63,000 bases of DNA, taken from contig CM043964.1 of the NCBI GenBank assembly GCA_014529385.2, forward strand, positions 131,160,920-131,223,919, written 5' to 3'. Of this stretch, positions 1 to 9,590 are shown piece after piece. This DNA is from Adiantum capillus-veneris. Taxonomy: Eukaryota > Streptophyta > Polypodiopsida > Polypodiales > Pteridaceae. The notes below the pieces were generated by a model. The model ran no database searches. It was given only the letters and a program-made list of their open reading frames with translations, and was not told the DNA's origin. The position numbers and the translations under genes are program-made. Numbering within the stretch: the first letter of the stretch is position 1; the number at the start of each line of letters is the position of its first letter.

Positions 1-375
1 GGATAGCATATCGTGATCCATGTGGTGAAAAGTAGCATATGGCAATGTATAGCCCTCTCTCGTGGGTGAGCTCTAGCCGTACCTACATATAGCATGCCTC
101 CTCGTCTCTACTCATCACCTGTATCCGGTTGTGTAAGCTCTGTTTGAATAGTATGGCCACCCCTCCTGACCCCCGAGCTGTACTCTGTCTGGTGATGGTC
201 CTGTAAGTCGACTCCCACTGGAATCCTGTGACTACAGGTAGTCCTCTCTCTGGGCTCTCATGTGTCTCCGTAAAACATACAAAGTCATGCTCACTGATGA
301 TCTCCTCTAGGCGCTCCGGATGTGTCCATATAGAACCATTGTAGTTCCAGACTGCCCCTCTGAGTGGTGTCTCTT
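1..375 (-). pseudogene. LINE ORF2 endonuclease, N-terminal fragment
   Basis: The minus-strand frame gives WNYNGS, then DFVCFTETHE, then RGSGGVAILF. These match the first blocks of the apurinic-endonuclease fold of LINE ORF2, where the N of WNxNG and the E of TETH contribute to metal binding. The enzyme nicks target DNA to prime reverse transcription. The frame is open to the window edge; the rest of ORF2 lies outside. It starts shortly after the ORF1 stop, the usual two-ORF LINE layout. Confidence 0.75.
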
Positions 376-409
376 GTGCTAGTGTATGTGTCTCATAGGT
401 CCCGAATCC

Positions 410-868
410 CTATGAGATTGGGCGGCCGTCGATGAAGATTCTACCATCTCGAAAGAAGGCCTTTTTACCTTCTTTCCGTGCCTGAAGGACCCTGGGCATG
501 CATGATTTCCTGTGCTCGATCTGCATCCTAGTGAGGTCCTCGTCCATAAAGATATGGCCGCCCTGGAGGCCTCGTAAGAGCACCCTTTTGCGAAAAAAGG
601 TGGTGCTGTCCTCATTTGCTCGTAACTGTATGATCAACGGGCGAGCTCGAGTGGTGTCACGGCCAGCTCGCCATGCCTTTGTAAAAGGCATAGTCTCTTT
701 GTAGCCTAGTTGGCTACAAAGCTCTCGTGCATCCTCCTCTGCTGAAGGTCCCTCTTTAAGGCCAGTGATCCTAACATTGTGTTTCCTCATCTGGCGCAAT
801 CGCTCCTCCTCGAGAGTAAGCTGAACCCTCAAGTGCTCTCCCATGTGAACCTCCTCGCATACCTCCTT
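410..868 (-). pseudogene. LINE ORF1 C-terminal part (RRM-like plus C-terminal domain)
   Basis: ORF1 proteins of LINEs are RNA-binding chaperones that coat the element RNA. Seen here: a charged, coiled-coil-like start (EEERLRQMRKH), a beta strand NVRITGLKE matching the first RRM strand, RPLIIQL as the second RNP-like strand, then a basic segment ending in GKKAFFRDGRIFIDG, which resembles the C-terminal nucleic-acid-binding domain of L1 ORF1p. The same order is seen in the ORF1s near 42600, 55300 and 61300. The reading frame runs on upstream through the microsatellite as a Ser-Leu repeat. That repeat is translated (TC)n, not protein, so no authentic start exists in this copy. Confidence 0.7.

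Positions 869-871
<3 letters not shown>

Positions 872-937
<66 letters not shown>
872..937. repeat. (GA)33 microsatellite
   Basis: An uninterrupted GA dinucleotide tract directly adjoins the truncated 5' end of LINE fragment A. Similar long GA tracts border the LINEs at 44562, 57247 and 62911. Confidence 0.97.
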
Positions 938-939
<2 letters not shown>

Positions 940-1484
940 CCTCACGAGAGACGTGAAGTGGGGGAGTTCCACTTCGAGACGGCAATAGCCCCAAAGATTG
1001 GAGTTCCTTTTGCTATTTCTCTATTATTGCTTAGTAAAGGTTCAACTCCCTAAGGGTCCAACTCTCCGAGACTCTGCCTCTAGATGCTCTCTGAAGATTG
1101 GCCTAGAGGCTCTTATAAACAGTACAAAGGATGCCTAGAGGCAGAGCCCCAAAAGCAATACATGAAAAGCAGGAGATTCAAAAGCATTAGGCCCCAAAAG
1201 CAAGCCCCTAGAGAGTTGTTGGTATGCACTGCCACATCATCATGGATTATCACACAATTTTGCTCTCTATGTTTGCGTGTGTTGCTTCATTTTAAGGTTA
1301 GGCCCCATTGGCCAAAGTTCTGTAAGTTGTTGGGTGTTAGGATTTTCAATCCTAACCCATTTGATTTTAAGGCCACTCGATTCATGTTCTATAAGTTGGT
1401 AAACCTCTTCTTCTTTTTCTTCTCTTGCTAGGGTATAGGCCTCTCGACCGGGATCTATTCCATTGGTTGGAACTCGGTGGTGCT
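940..1484 (-). mobile_element. LTR-like sequence, minus orientation
   Basis: This stretch carries no gene. It aligns by eye with 22926-23418 (shared blocks around CTCCGAGACT, AGGCTCTTATAAA, GCCCCAAAAG and TAAGTTGTTGGG) and holds a degenerate form of the LTR hallmark block (CCCCAAAG then TTTTGCTATTTC, about 996-1020). TATA-like TTATAAA occurs near 1114. It is best read as a minus-strand Ty3 LTR whose U3 end is cut by the LTR beginning at 1485. Confidence 0.55.
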
Positions 1485-2134
1485 TGTAATAGACTTGGAC
1501 ACTCCAAGTCAAGAATCGACCGCGACAGCACCAAATAACCACTTCAAAACAGTTCACAGTTCACAATTGATTTACACTGGCCCGGCGGAGTTCCGTGCCT
1601 AGAGATATTGGCCCCAAAGACTTGTGCCCCTTTCGGTATTTCTTTTTGTATTAATCTGAGTTCAAAGTACAAGAGTGCGGTTGGGTCTCACTCTCAAACT
1701 CTGTGTCCAGATGCTCTGAGAAGTGAGAGACCAACTTCACTTATAAAGAGTGACAAGGGATGCCAAAAGCAGAGCCCCGAAAGCTGGAAATTTAAAAGCT
1801 GCCCATAAAAGAATCTGCCTCTAAAGGCTTTCACAAATAAAGCAAAAGACTCTTCTCTTTCTGTCTCATCACTTGCGTTCAATAAAGCAAGCAGAATAGT
1901 GTTGAAAAAGCAACATCCAAAAGTTGCCATCCAGCCAACGTAAATCAAGCCGCAAGTTCCGCCGCAAATCACGGGACTGTCCGTATGGACTTGCCACGTC
2001 AGCAAAACATCGCAATTTTTGAAAAAATGCCATGTGTCACTGCTGCATTTATTTCTCGGGCTTGCCCTGCTCACCGAATCTGCTGCCCATATTGCTATGT
2101 GTGTTAGAGTTTGCCAGGTCACCATTTTGTGACA
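1485..2134 (-). repeat. 3' LTR of composite Ty3 element
   Basis: On the minus strand it starts TGTCACAAAATGG at 2134 and ends in CTATTACA at 1485, the TG...CA form of LTRs. It includes TTATAAAG (1741-1748, TATA-like on the minus strand as CTTTATAA) and the conserved block CCCCTTTCGGTATTTC (1627-1642). A polypurine tract lies immediately outside at 2135-2146. Confidence 0.75.
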
Positions 2135-2173
2135 TACCCTCCTCTTGAAAGCATTGTAATCGCCCTCGATTAC
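2135..2173 (-). promoter_or_regulatory. Polypurine tract and adjacent palindrome
   Basis: On the minus strand a purine run (AAGAGGAGGGTA) abuts the LTR start; this primes plus-strand DNA synthesis in LTR retrotransposons. At 2156-2173 lies the perfect palindrome GTAATC-GCCCTC-GATTAC, 22 nt from the LTR edge. The same palindrome recurs at the same spacing at other LTRs in this window. Confidence 0.7.
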
Positions 2174-2683
2174 GCCTGCAAAACAGACAGAAGCCGTAAA
2201 CTGTCTTAGCAGACACTGATTGTTAGTACCTACGTATTAGGAACACACATCTACAACATGTACCAATCGACAGTCACATCACACAACATCATAGGACATC
2301 ACCAGACATCCAACATTCATTTAGATCTTAGACCATGATTTATTGGCAATGTAGCTAGCAATCGCATCTAGATCCAGTTGGGACCTCATCGATGTCCGAT
2401 TGACTAACCCCTATTGCAACCATGTCTATTCGAGATCAATTAGCCCAAAATGCTGCAATCATTTCGTCTATCAGCATTCATATTCAGGAATTCCATTTCA
2501 TAAAGTCATACAGCAGAATACTGTCAGCTCTCAGTATCCCTGAAGCTCAAAGAGACATCAATGACTCTAGTATTCTAAAATTCAAGGCATCTATTGACAA
2601 AGGAGCGGAGTAACTCCCCTCTTGTGCAACCCACTGCACCAGATCCGCGGCCAAGCTGAATTCGGGGTTTGATTTGGAGTAGA

Positions 2684-3139
2684 CTATGCTAAACCAAAAG
2701 CTTCAAGGTAAAGGTTCACAATCTGAGGAGTATCTGCTAGGTCCTCCTCCGCCATCCACTTTGCATCCAATGCAGGATACTTCTTGAACTTAACCAAGAA
2801 CCGCCTTCGTACTTTACCCTTATTCTTTCTGTCCTTATGCGCCAAAATTTGCTCAAGAACAAGGATCTCCTCGTTTTCTTCCACTTCGGGTTGCTCATCG
2901 GGCTCCCCATCTTCAGTCACATCACCTTTGAAAGGTTTCAAGAGACTCACATGAAATGCGTTGTGAATCCTCAAAGTGTCAAGCAGTTTCAGTCGGAAGG
3001 AGACATCATTGATCTTTTCGGAGATCTGGAAAGGTCCGTAGTATCGCATACTAAGCTTTGGAAAAAGCCTCTCCTTTCCCTTCTTCTTTCTCAGGCGTGC
3101 CTTCTCAAAACGTAAGAGCACCCAATCATCCTCCTTCAA
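2684..3139 (-). pseudogene. Ty3 integrase C-terminus with chromodomain
   Basis: This 151-residue open frame starts with [20 protein letters not shown] and YYGPFQI, the GPY/F module of chromovirus integrase. [12 protein letters not shown] and an acidic linker follow. From about residue 90 there is a chromodomain: [19 protein letters not shown], then [19 protein letters not shown]. Chromodomains steer integration toward particular chromatin. It is the end of pol; the 3' untranslated region and PPT follow. The frame is intact in this piece but separated by stops from the integrase core upstream. Confidence 0.88.
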
Positions 3140-3175
3140 TTTCAGATCGCGACGATGGCGATCCGTTGCCTTTTT

Positions 3176-3982
3176 CTATCGTTCTTGAGATTTCTGCAAA
3201 GCCTCGCGGACCTTGGCAAAAGCCGTGTCTAAGTCGCGCGTATACTCATCCGCTTCAAAAATCTTATCTTTCGTGCTTAGGAAGGGTGGAACCTTCGCAG
3301 AACCTTCAACAATCTCAAATGGCGCCTTCCCCGTCGAAGAGTGTATCGTGTTACTGTAGGCAAATTCCACCAAAGGTAGATACTTTTCCCATTGAGTCTT
3401 CTGATCCGAGATATAAGACTTCAATAAATCTAAAACCACTGAATTGGCAATCTCAGATTGCCCGTCAGTCTGCGGGTGGAATGATGACGAGAATTGCAAT
3501 CGCGTGCCAATGTTCTCCCAAATTGCCTTTCAAAACAAACTTGTAAATCTGGGGTCCCTGTTGGAGACAATCGTCTCAGGCATGCCATGTAATCTGAAAA
3601 TCTGGGCCACAAATAATCTCGCTAAGTGATCCGGCTTGACTGTTTTCTTGACTTGAATGAAATGAGCCTGCTTGCTAAATCTGTTCATAACAGTCCAGAT
3701 ACCATCGTGACCACTCTGTGTTCTCGGGAGATCAAAAATGAAATCCATTTCAATACTTTCCGAGGGGCGGGTGGGTATGGGGAAAGGCTGTAACAATCCC
3801 TGTGCTTTATGGCTGTCAAACTTGACCTTCTGGCATACCAAGCAATTGCGCACAAACTCTTCCACATCCTTCTTTAGTCTCGGCCAAAAGAAGTATCTCT
3901 CTACCCCTTTCATGGTGGTAGCGATGCCGCGGTGACCCGTAAAAGGTGGACAATGGCATTCAGTCATAACCTTTTCCCTCAA
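3176..3982 (-). pseudogene. Ty3 integrase zinc finger and catalytic core
   Basis: Two adjoining frames form one integrase. The 5' frame (3530-3982) has the HHCC zinc-binding module (CHCPPFTGHRG ... NCLVCQKVK) and the first catalytic aspartate block EMDFIFDLP. It also has NRDPRFTSLF, where the second aspartate is expected. The 3' frame (3176-3499) has SSFHPQTDGQSE, the conserved block just before the catalytic glutamate helix. The frame breaks between 3500 and 3530. Function is inferred from the family; this copy cannot give one continuous protein. Confidence 0.85.
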
Positions 3983-4044
3983 CAGCTATGTAACGCACAA
4001 CATGGTTTTTCTCATTAAGTAGCCATCCTGAATGGAATATCCTG

Positions 4045-4985
4045 CTACTGTCCCCATCCGTATTCGAGTGAAAACATCTGCAAAACCATATCCTCGAAGC
4101 TCCTATGATGTATCGCGGAAATAGCCAGAACTAATGGCTTTCGAGACAAAGCATTTGCCACCACATTCTTCTGTCCATGAACATGGACAATCTGGAAGTG
4201 AAATTGTGACAAGATGTTTGCCCACCGCATATGCGTTTCCGATAGCAAACTCTGATGGTCTGTAAAGACAGTAAAATCCGCTCTGAGTAGGTAGTGCCGC
4301 TATTGAGTAAGAGCATGGATTACCGCCAAAAGCTCTATCTCATAAATCTGTGCTGTCAATTCCGGCCTTGAGAACAATCGGTTCTTGTAAGCAATGACAC
4401 GGCCTTCTTGCATTAATACCGCACCCAGACTACGACCACAAGCATCACAATATACTTCAAAAGACTTCTGCAAGTCCGACAGAGTCAAAACTGGTCCCGT
4501 AGTCGATTTCTCTTTCAAAGTCTGAAAGGCAGTCACCTCTGTGGGTCCCCACGAGAAAGGGACTGCTTTCTGTGTCAAGATATGCAAAGGGGAAGCAACC
4601 TCTGCAAACTTTCGAATGAACCGCCTGTAGTACGAACACAGTCCCAAGAAGCTTCTAACTTTCTAGACATTCTTCAAATCGGGCCAATCACGGATAGTCT
4701 CTATCTTGGCCGGATCCATTTGCACTTCTGTTGCTGACACAATGTGTCCCAAAAAGTGTATCTCTTGTGATCTCGTAATTCTTGAAAGACCTGAAGCAGA
4801 TGATCTCTATGTTCTGCCTCATTCTTGGAGAAAACAATGATATCGTCAAAGAAAGTGCCAACAAATAGCTTGTACTCTCGAAAAATCGTGTTCATCATCC
4901 GGTTAAAATGTCGCAGGAGCATTGGTTAAGCCAAAAGGCATCACCAAAACCTCAAATAACCCAAAAGTTGTCCCAAATGTTGTCT
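4045..4985 (-). pseudogene. Ty3 reverse transcriptase and RNase H fragments
   Basis: In element order: TFNRMM-like palm sequence and the catalytic FFDDIIVFS block (4701-4922), a frameshift, then LGLCSYYRRFIRKFAEVASPLH (palm/thumb end), FEVYCDACGRSLGAVLMQEGRVIAY (RNase H start, catalytic D) and the RNase H tail with IVHVHGQKNVVANALSR (4045-4248). The upstream fingers domain of the reverse transcriptase is absent: the frame ends near 4985 at an unrelated junction resembling an LTR/PPT end. At least three frame breaks make it non-functional. Confidence 0.85.
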
Positions 4986-5030
4986 TGTCACATACCCCTC
5001 ACTTAAAGAAGAGTAATTGTCCTCGATTAC
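4986..5030 (-). other. Recombination junction: RT fused to a PPT/LTR-edge sequence
   Basis: Reverse-transcriptase sequence runs to about 4985 and is followed by TTGTCACATACCCCTCACTT and by GTAATT-GTCCTC-GATTAC at 5013-5030. The latter is the PPT plus palindrome normally found just inside a 3' LTR, yet no LTR is present here. This marks a template switch or recombination between two elements. Confidence 0.6.
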
Positions 5031-5099
5031 ACTAACATAACTCCAATGCCTCCTTTTTCTGGAACTTCCCTCTTCTTTTGTTATCATTTGTTGAATTTT

Positions 5100-6407
5100 G
5101 TCCTTGGTGTCAAAACTTGATCAATTGGATACGTCAGATTACCCGAATGCTAGCAAACCCTTGCTTAGCATGTCCCATCAATTGCTATATGGACTCGGAA
5201 TTCTGTAGTAAGTAGTAATCTCGAATTTCTTTGGGTAGTCCACAACAAAATCGCTCGATGTGCTGCTTGAAATTGACCTTTTTGCAGGAAGAGGCACAAA
5301 ACCTTTCCCAAAATAAATCCAAAGTTTCTCCCTTGGTCATCCGAAGATGATTCCAAGCTGTAATCACATCACGTTTGTACTCCTGAGTGAGGCAAGAGGA
5401 AATAAAAAGTCACTTAAATTTTAGCCACTTTGTCGGTGCTTCTTTTCGTAAGTGAAGAGTGGACTACTCTTCAAATAAGATGTTGCCCTCTTGATATTTG
5501 AGTGGTCTGAGTAGCGCCCTCTAGAAAAAGCTATGTGAAATTCTTGAATAAAAGCGAGGGCCCTGTGAGCATCTCTAAACCCTGAAAAGGTATCAAATTT
5601 TACTTCTTGTCTCCCCTCCTTGAATTCATTGGTCTTTTTGTTCTTATCTTCAAGAAAGTCGTATTGATTTACTCTATAAAAGTGCTTTCTCTTTGAATAA
5701 AACATCTGGTCCTCAGAGTCTGAACTCTCAGAAGAGGATGAATCCTCCTCATAAGTGCTAGAAAATTTTCAAGATCTTCGGTGGGATCTGCTTTTCTATG
5801 CCTTCTTCTTGCTCTTTCCATGTCTTTGGTTCTTTCGTCGTTTCTTGCCCTTTCTGTCCTCATCACCAGAATCAAAAGAGGAAGAGCTGTTGGAACTATC
5901 AGAAGGCGAACTAGACACACCCTTGAAGCGTACATGCTTCTTTTGTTTTCATTCATTTGCAAAAGAAGACCGATGACCCAAGTAACTAGGGTAGGCTGCT
6001 CCCTTGCTACGTCTCCTCGAATGCTTCGTGGCCCCTAGAAGTTGGTTGACTCGTTTTTCGACAACTTCGTCGAGTTCATCTTTGGTGAACATCCCTGGAA
6101 CAAGAGGTTTCTTCAGAGCTGACTTCAAGGGTGGAGCGATGGCCGTACACCACCGGGAATGCATCTCATCAATCGGGTGCCGGGTCAAAAATTTTGCATA
6201 CTAGGGATCCTTTGAAAACTGGAGCATCTGCTTCGCACAAGCATCAACTTGTTGTTGACGCTACATCTCCATTCGTTCATACTCCGTAAGCCGGGGTGGC
6301 CTGTACTCTTTGTCTGCTGTTCCATTAGGATTTTTCGTGCTTTCACTTGATCCAGAATCATCGGGTGGGTTCGTCTGATTCTTGCGGGATTCGTCACTTG
6401 AATCCAT
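5100..6407 (-). pseudogene. Ty3 gag (capsid-like), broken
   Basis: Gag begins with ATG at 6407, about 55 nt after the PBS. Recognisable blocks: an acidic/proline-rich N-terminus; APPLKSALKKP, then DELDEVVEKRVNQLL and YPSYLGHRSSF (5949-6188); a Ser/Glu-rich tract; FYRVNQYDFLEDKNKK ... VKFDTFSGFRDAHRALAFIQEF and GRYSDHSNIKRATSYL (5421-5705); and AWNHLRMTKGETLDLFWERF (5185-5367), the retrotransposon capsid fold. The same blocks appear in the gags at 12733, 20217 and 47942. No zinc knuckle was found before the frame dissolves near 5100. Several frameshifts are present. Confidence 0.75.
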
Positions 6408-6462
6408 GTTCTCGCGGTAAAAAGGGATCGAATTTTCCCGCTAGAAGGAAAAAACCGACTGA

Positions 6463-6474
6463 GCTCTTATACCA
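6463..6474 (-). promoter_or_regulatory. Primer-binding site (tRNA-iMet), one mismatch
   Basis: The minus strand reads TGGTATAAGAGC, one base different from the initiator-Met site TGGTATCAGAGC. It lies one base from the LTR end at 6476, the standard position for priming minus-strand DNA synthesis. Confidence 0.85.
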
Positions 6475-6475
6475 A

Positions 6476-6917
6476 TGTAACAGATTTGGACATCCCAAGT
6501 TGAGAATCTAGGGCTACACACAAGAGAATCACTTAAAAACACTTCACAACTTCAATCACAATTCACTTGAGTCGACACGGCCCGACGTAGTTCCGTGCCC
6601 AGAGATATAGGCCTCAAAGTCTGGCGCCCCTTTCGGTATTTATTTTTATATTAATGCTTGAAAAACGTTATAGAGTGTGAGGGTTCTCTCTGCTCAGCTG
6701 CTTGTTAGCAAGACTGAGGTAGGAGGCCCTCTGAGTTCCTATTTAAAGGCTCCAAGGCCTCCCAGAAGTAGTACATGAAACGCTTCAACTCAAAAGTATC
6801 ATCCCCCCAAAAGTTGGCGCTGCCCTAACTGCAGCGCAAATCATTGAATTCAATACAACTGCGACATTATCAGCTGACGCAAAACGTGGGGCGTATGTAT
6901 AGCTGCCACGTCAACAG

Positions 6918-6963
<46 letters not shown>

Positions 6964-7092
6964 CTCTCTCTCTCTCTTTATTTCTCTAGTGTCCCCAAGG
7001 CCCCATCGGACGGGACCCTATAAGTTGGGAACAACTTATAATTTTAAATCTTGTCAATTTCTGTGGACATGCCATGTCATCATTTTGCGACA
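6476..7092 (-). repeat. 5' LTR of composite Ty3 element
   Basis: Minus-strand LTR starting TGTCGCAAAATGATG at 7092 and ending CTGTTACA at 6476. It contains the conserved block GCGCCCCTTTCGGTATTT (6626-6643), a TATA-like TTTAAA near 6733, and a (TC)n tract at 6919-6976 in U3. At its U3 edge it abuts an integrase fragment, so it probably inserted into, or recombined with, another Ty3 copy. Confidence 0.75.
6919..6976. repeat. (TC)n microsatellite inside LTR U3
   Basis: A near-perfect CT dinucleotide tract of about 58 bp, interrupted once (G at 6961), within the minus-strand LTR. Confidence 0.95.
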
Positions 7093-7811
7093 AGCTACAT
7101 CGTTGATCTTATCTAAAATCTAAAAAGGACCATAATATTGCATATTGAGCTTTGGAAACAAATGTTCCTTGCCTTTCCTTTTTCTTAACCTGACCTTTTC
7201 AAAGCGCAAAAGTATCCAATCACCAAGTGATTGGGTACTTTTGCCTTTCCTTTTCCTTAACCTGACTTTATCTATAATCTGAAAAGGACCATAATATTGC
7301 ATATTGAGCTTTGGAAACAAATGTTCCTTGCCTTTCCTTTTCCTTAACCTGATTGTTTCAAAGGGCAAAAGTACCCGATCACCAAGTGAAAATACAAGTT
7401 CACGACGGTAACAATCAACAACTTCCTTTTGCTTAGCATGAGTCTTCTCAAGAGCTATCTTTATCTTCCTGTAAGTTTCGTTCATATCTTGCACATACTT
7501 GTCTGCCTCAAATATCTTGTCCTTAGTCTGCAAAATGGGTAGGGCTTTCTTCCCTCCTTCCACTATTTCAAATGGCGCCTTGCGTGTTGACGTATGCACA
7601 ATGTTATTGTAAGCATATTCAACCAATTGTAGATGGTGTTCCCAAGTTGCCTTGTGCTCTGATACATAACATTTGAGCAGATCTAGGACGGAAGAATTTT
7701 CCTCGTATGACTGTCCTTCAGTTTGTGGATGAAACGAAGATGAGAACTTTACTGTAGTGCCCATGTTCGCGAGCAATGCTTTTCTGAAAAGACTCGTCAT
7801 ACGTGGATTCC
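7093..7811 (-). pseudogene. Ty3 integrase fragment with internal duplication
   Basis: The frame reads NPRMTSLFRKALLANMG, then FSSSFHPQTEGQS, then YNNIVHTSTRKAPFEIVEG: the C-terminal half of the integrase core. LRKRKGKEHLFPKLNMQYYGPF, the GPY/F module, follows. That module occurs twice because of a direct repeat (copies from 7123 and 7282, about 160 bp apart). Both ends are cut: by the LTR edge at 7092 and by a plus-strand LTR start at 7812. No zinc finger or chromodomain is retained. Confidence 0.85.
7123..7353. repeat. Direct repeat within integrase fragment
   Basis: A block of about 72 bp beginning AAAAGGACCATAATATTGC is present at 7123-7194 and again at 7282-7353 with very few differences. 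The intervening sequence also repeats the Lys/Arg-rich segment. It duplicates the GPY/F coding module. Confidence 0.9.
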
Positions 7812-8104
7812 TGTCACAAAATGATGACGTGGCATGGCCTAATAGACAGAGCTTGGACAGAAGGGCCTAGAATCTCTTGGGAAGAAGCTGAAGAAGTTTA
7901 ACCAACTTATGGCACTTATCCGAGTGGCTCAAATTAATGATTACTAATTTAATAAGTTTTACCAACTTATCGTATCCCGACCGACCTTGAAAATCAAAGC
8001 AAAGGACCGAATTGCGTAGCGACTATCGACGTGGCAGGCTGTGCGGACGACTTGGGATTTGCGCTGCTGAAGTGGCAGTGTACGAACATTCGTATTTTAC
8101 GGGG
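7812..8104 (+). repeat. Plus-strand Ty3 LTR, U3 part only
   Basis: It begins TGTCACAAAATGATGACGTGG, the start shared by plus-strand LTRs at 19579, 47306 and 53235. It is cut by the copia LTR at 8105. The missing R-U5 end may be the piece at 12505-12673 on the far side of the copia/LINE composite. Confidence 0.65.
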
Positions 8105-8425
8105 TGTTGGGAATGGATCGTGCTAGCTATGGTAGATGAAAGAGAAACATAGCGTCAATGCGTGGGTGTGTGTGTAAGCAAGGTTATCACTCAAGTGAAT
8201 TAGGTTCCAAGATAGAGTTAGCTTGGACTCATAAACACAATCTTGAGTATTGACTTAGCTTAGCACAAGCTCACCATAGACAAGCATGTAGTGCAAAATG
8301 GAGTTGTGTTTATTTATTCACGAAATGAGCTTTAAGTAGCTCTACAGCCTTGCTCCAGAGCATGTGGGATAAATCCACTCTCCTCTCCTTGACTCACACT
8401 TTTAGGACAAAGCTCACACTTTACA
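8105..8425 (-). repeat. Copia 3' LTR (321 bp)
   Basis: Plus-strand reading TGTTGGGAATGGATCG... to ...CACTTTACA; on the minus strand it begins TGTAAAGTG. The first 137 bp match the LTR remnant at 10952-11091 almost base for base. The outer flank includes the purine-rich AAGGGGAGGAT (minus strand), the PPT. Confidence 0.88.
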
Positions 8426-8465
8426 ATCCTCCCCTTGAGGTTTGGACTAAGACAAGATACTGAAG

Positions 8466-8640
8466 ATGCATGATCCACACAGGCTAACAAAATCCACATA
8501 GATGGTGATATCCACACAGGAAAATAAAGTCCACAAAGGATGGTGATATCCACAGAGGATGGTAAAATCCACACAAGAAAAATCCACAAAGGATGGTGAT
8601 GTCCACACAGGATGATAGGATGGTATCCACACAGGGAAAA
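8466..8640. repeat. Degenerate minisatellite, unit about 14-28 bp
   Basis: Repeated TCCACACAGG / GGATGGTGATATCCACA units fill the space between gag and the 3' LTR where pol would lie. Units vary in length and combine two short words. Translated frames across it are Val/Asp/Cys-rich and not protein-like. Confidence 0.85.
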
Positions 8641-8672
8641 AGTCCTCCCCTACAAGTAGAGAGTCTGCATCT

Positions 8673-9590
8673 TCAAAATGGGTCTTCATAAAAGACAACG
8701 TTGCTCTCGTCTTCATCCTTTTTGTCTTCTACTATGTGAGCTGATCCTCTGTCAGGTCTCTTGTCTTCGTTGCTTCTACTGTTGCTGCTTTCTCCACTGC
8801 TACTGCCTCCATTTGAGTAGCACCGAGAAGGAGGGTGTCCCTTCCTACCACATTTGTTGCAAGGTTTGTTTGTGTAGCAGTCTTTCGCTACGTGTCCCAT
8901 TCTTCCACATTCATAACACTTTCTTCCGTTTGTCGATGTTAATGGCGAATGCCTTCCCCTTGAAGATGTTGCGATAAAAACTCCTCCTGATGAGGTGAGT
9001 GAACCTCTTTGCTTTCTTTCTTCTGCTTGACTGAGTTGATGACATCTTGAAATGGTGGTGCTGGTTCCTTTTCTTCAAGAATTGTGACTAAGTGGTCATA
9101 AGAAGGTGGAAGTGCACTTAATAGTATGGCCACTTTGTCATCTTTTGGTACTTCAACTTGGATATAAGCGAGCTGCGTGACAATGCTCTTAAGCCTATTC
9201 ACTAGGCTAGCAATGTCCTCCCCTTCAATCATAGTAACTTTGTAAAGCTGTCTTTTAAGACTAACTTTGCTTCTTTTGGCCCTAGCTCCAAAATTACTTT
9301 CTAGGACATGCCATGCATCATGTGCATGCTTACATTTATCTATGAAATGTACGTAGTTGTCATGCAAGGAGGTGATGATGATTCCCAATGCTTGTTTGTC
9401 TTTGGCCAAATTCTGTGCACTTGCTATGAGTGTAGATGTCCTAGTGTGCACTCCATCGGGTTCGGCTTGTTGCTCTAAGGCAGTGCTGATGACAGACCAC
9501 AAACATTTTTTTCATAAGGTAGCCTCTTAACTTCGTTTGCCAAGTGTGAAATCCCTCCCCATTGAATTTTTCTATTCCCTTGTTCCTCAT
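8673..9590 (-). pseudogene. Copia gag (UBN2-type) with two zinc knuckles
   Basis: The start is taken as ATG 9590, giving a typical copia opening (KFNGEGFHTWQTKLRGYLMKK). A frameshift near 9500 follows. The long frame 8939-9502 then has the UBN2 gag core (AWHVLESNFGARAKRSKVSLKRQLYKVTM, LPPSYDHLVTIL). The last frame (8673-8900) carries CysCysHisCys knuckles: a partial GHVAKDCYTNKP and an intact CNKCGRKGHPPSRC. It ends in an acidic tail with a stop at 8673. Gag assembles the particle and the knuckles bind RNA. One or two frameshifts make this copy defective. Confidence 0.82.

Larger units (their letters stand above)
1..870 (-). mobile_element. LINE fragment A (ORF1 C-terminus plus endonuclease start)
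   Basis: This is a non-LTR retrotransposon read on the minus strand, continuing beyond the left window edge. It holds the C-terminal half of ORF1 followed by the start of an APE-type endonuclease. The upstream part of ORF1 is missing: coding sequence stops at about 870 and is replaced directly by a (GA)33 tract, as expected for a 5'-truncated copy lying in a microsatellite. Its ORF1 differs clearly from the three LINEs at 38698-62910, so it belongs to another subfamily of the same general type. Confidence 0.75.
1485..7092 (-). mobile_element. Composite Ty3 chromovirus, minus strand, degenerate
   Basis: Two minus-strand LTRs (1485-2134 and 6476-7092) enclose gag (about 5100-6407) and pol pieces (2684-4985). 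Order in element sense: LTR, PBS, gag, junction near 4990, reverse transcriptase, RNase H, integrase, chromodomain, PPT, LTR. The LTRs differ in length (650 and 617 bp) and in U3 sequence, and no target duplication is visible. A second PPT-like block sits in the middle (4991-5030). I infer that two related elements recombined: the gag half belongs to one and the pol half to another. Confidence 0.75.

Noticed and set aside
860-994. Long Ser-Leu and Arg-Glu repeat proteins across GA tracts (also 44451-44657, 57161-57370, 62747-62980)
   Set aside because: They are translated dinucleotide repeats, open in several frames on both strands; no protein evidence.
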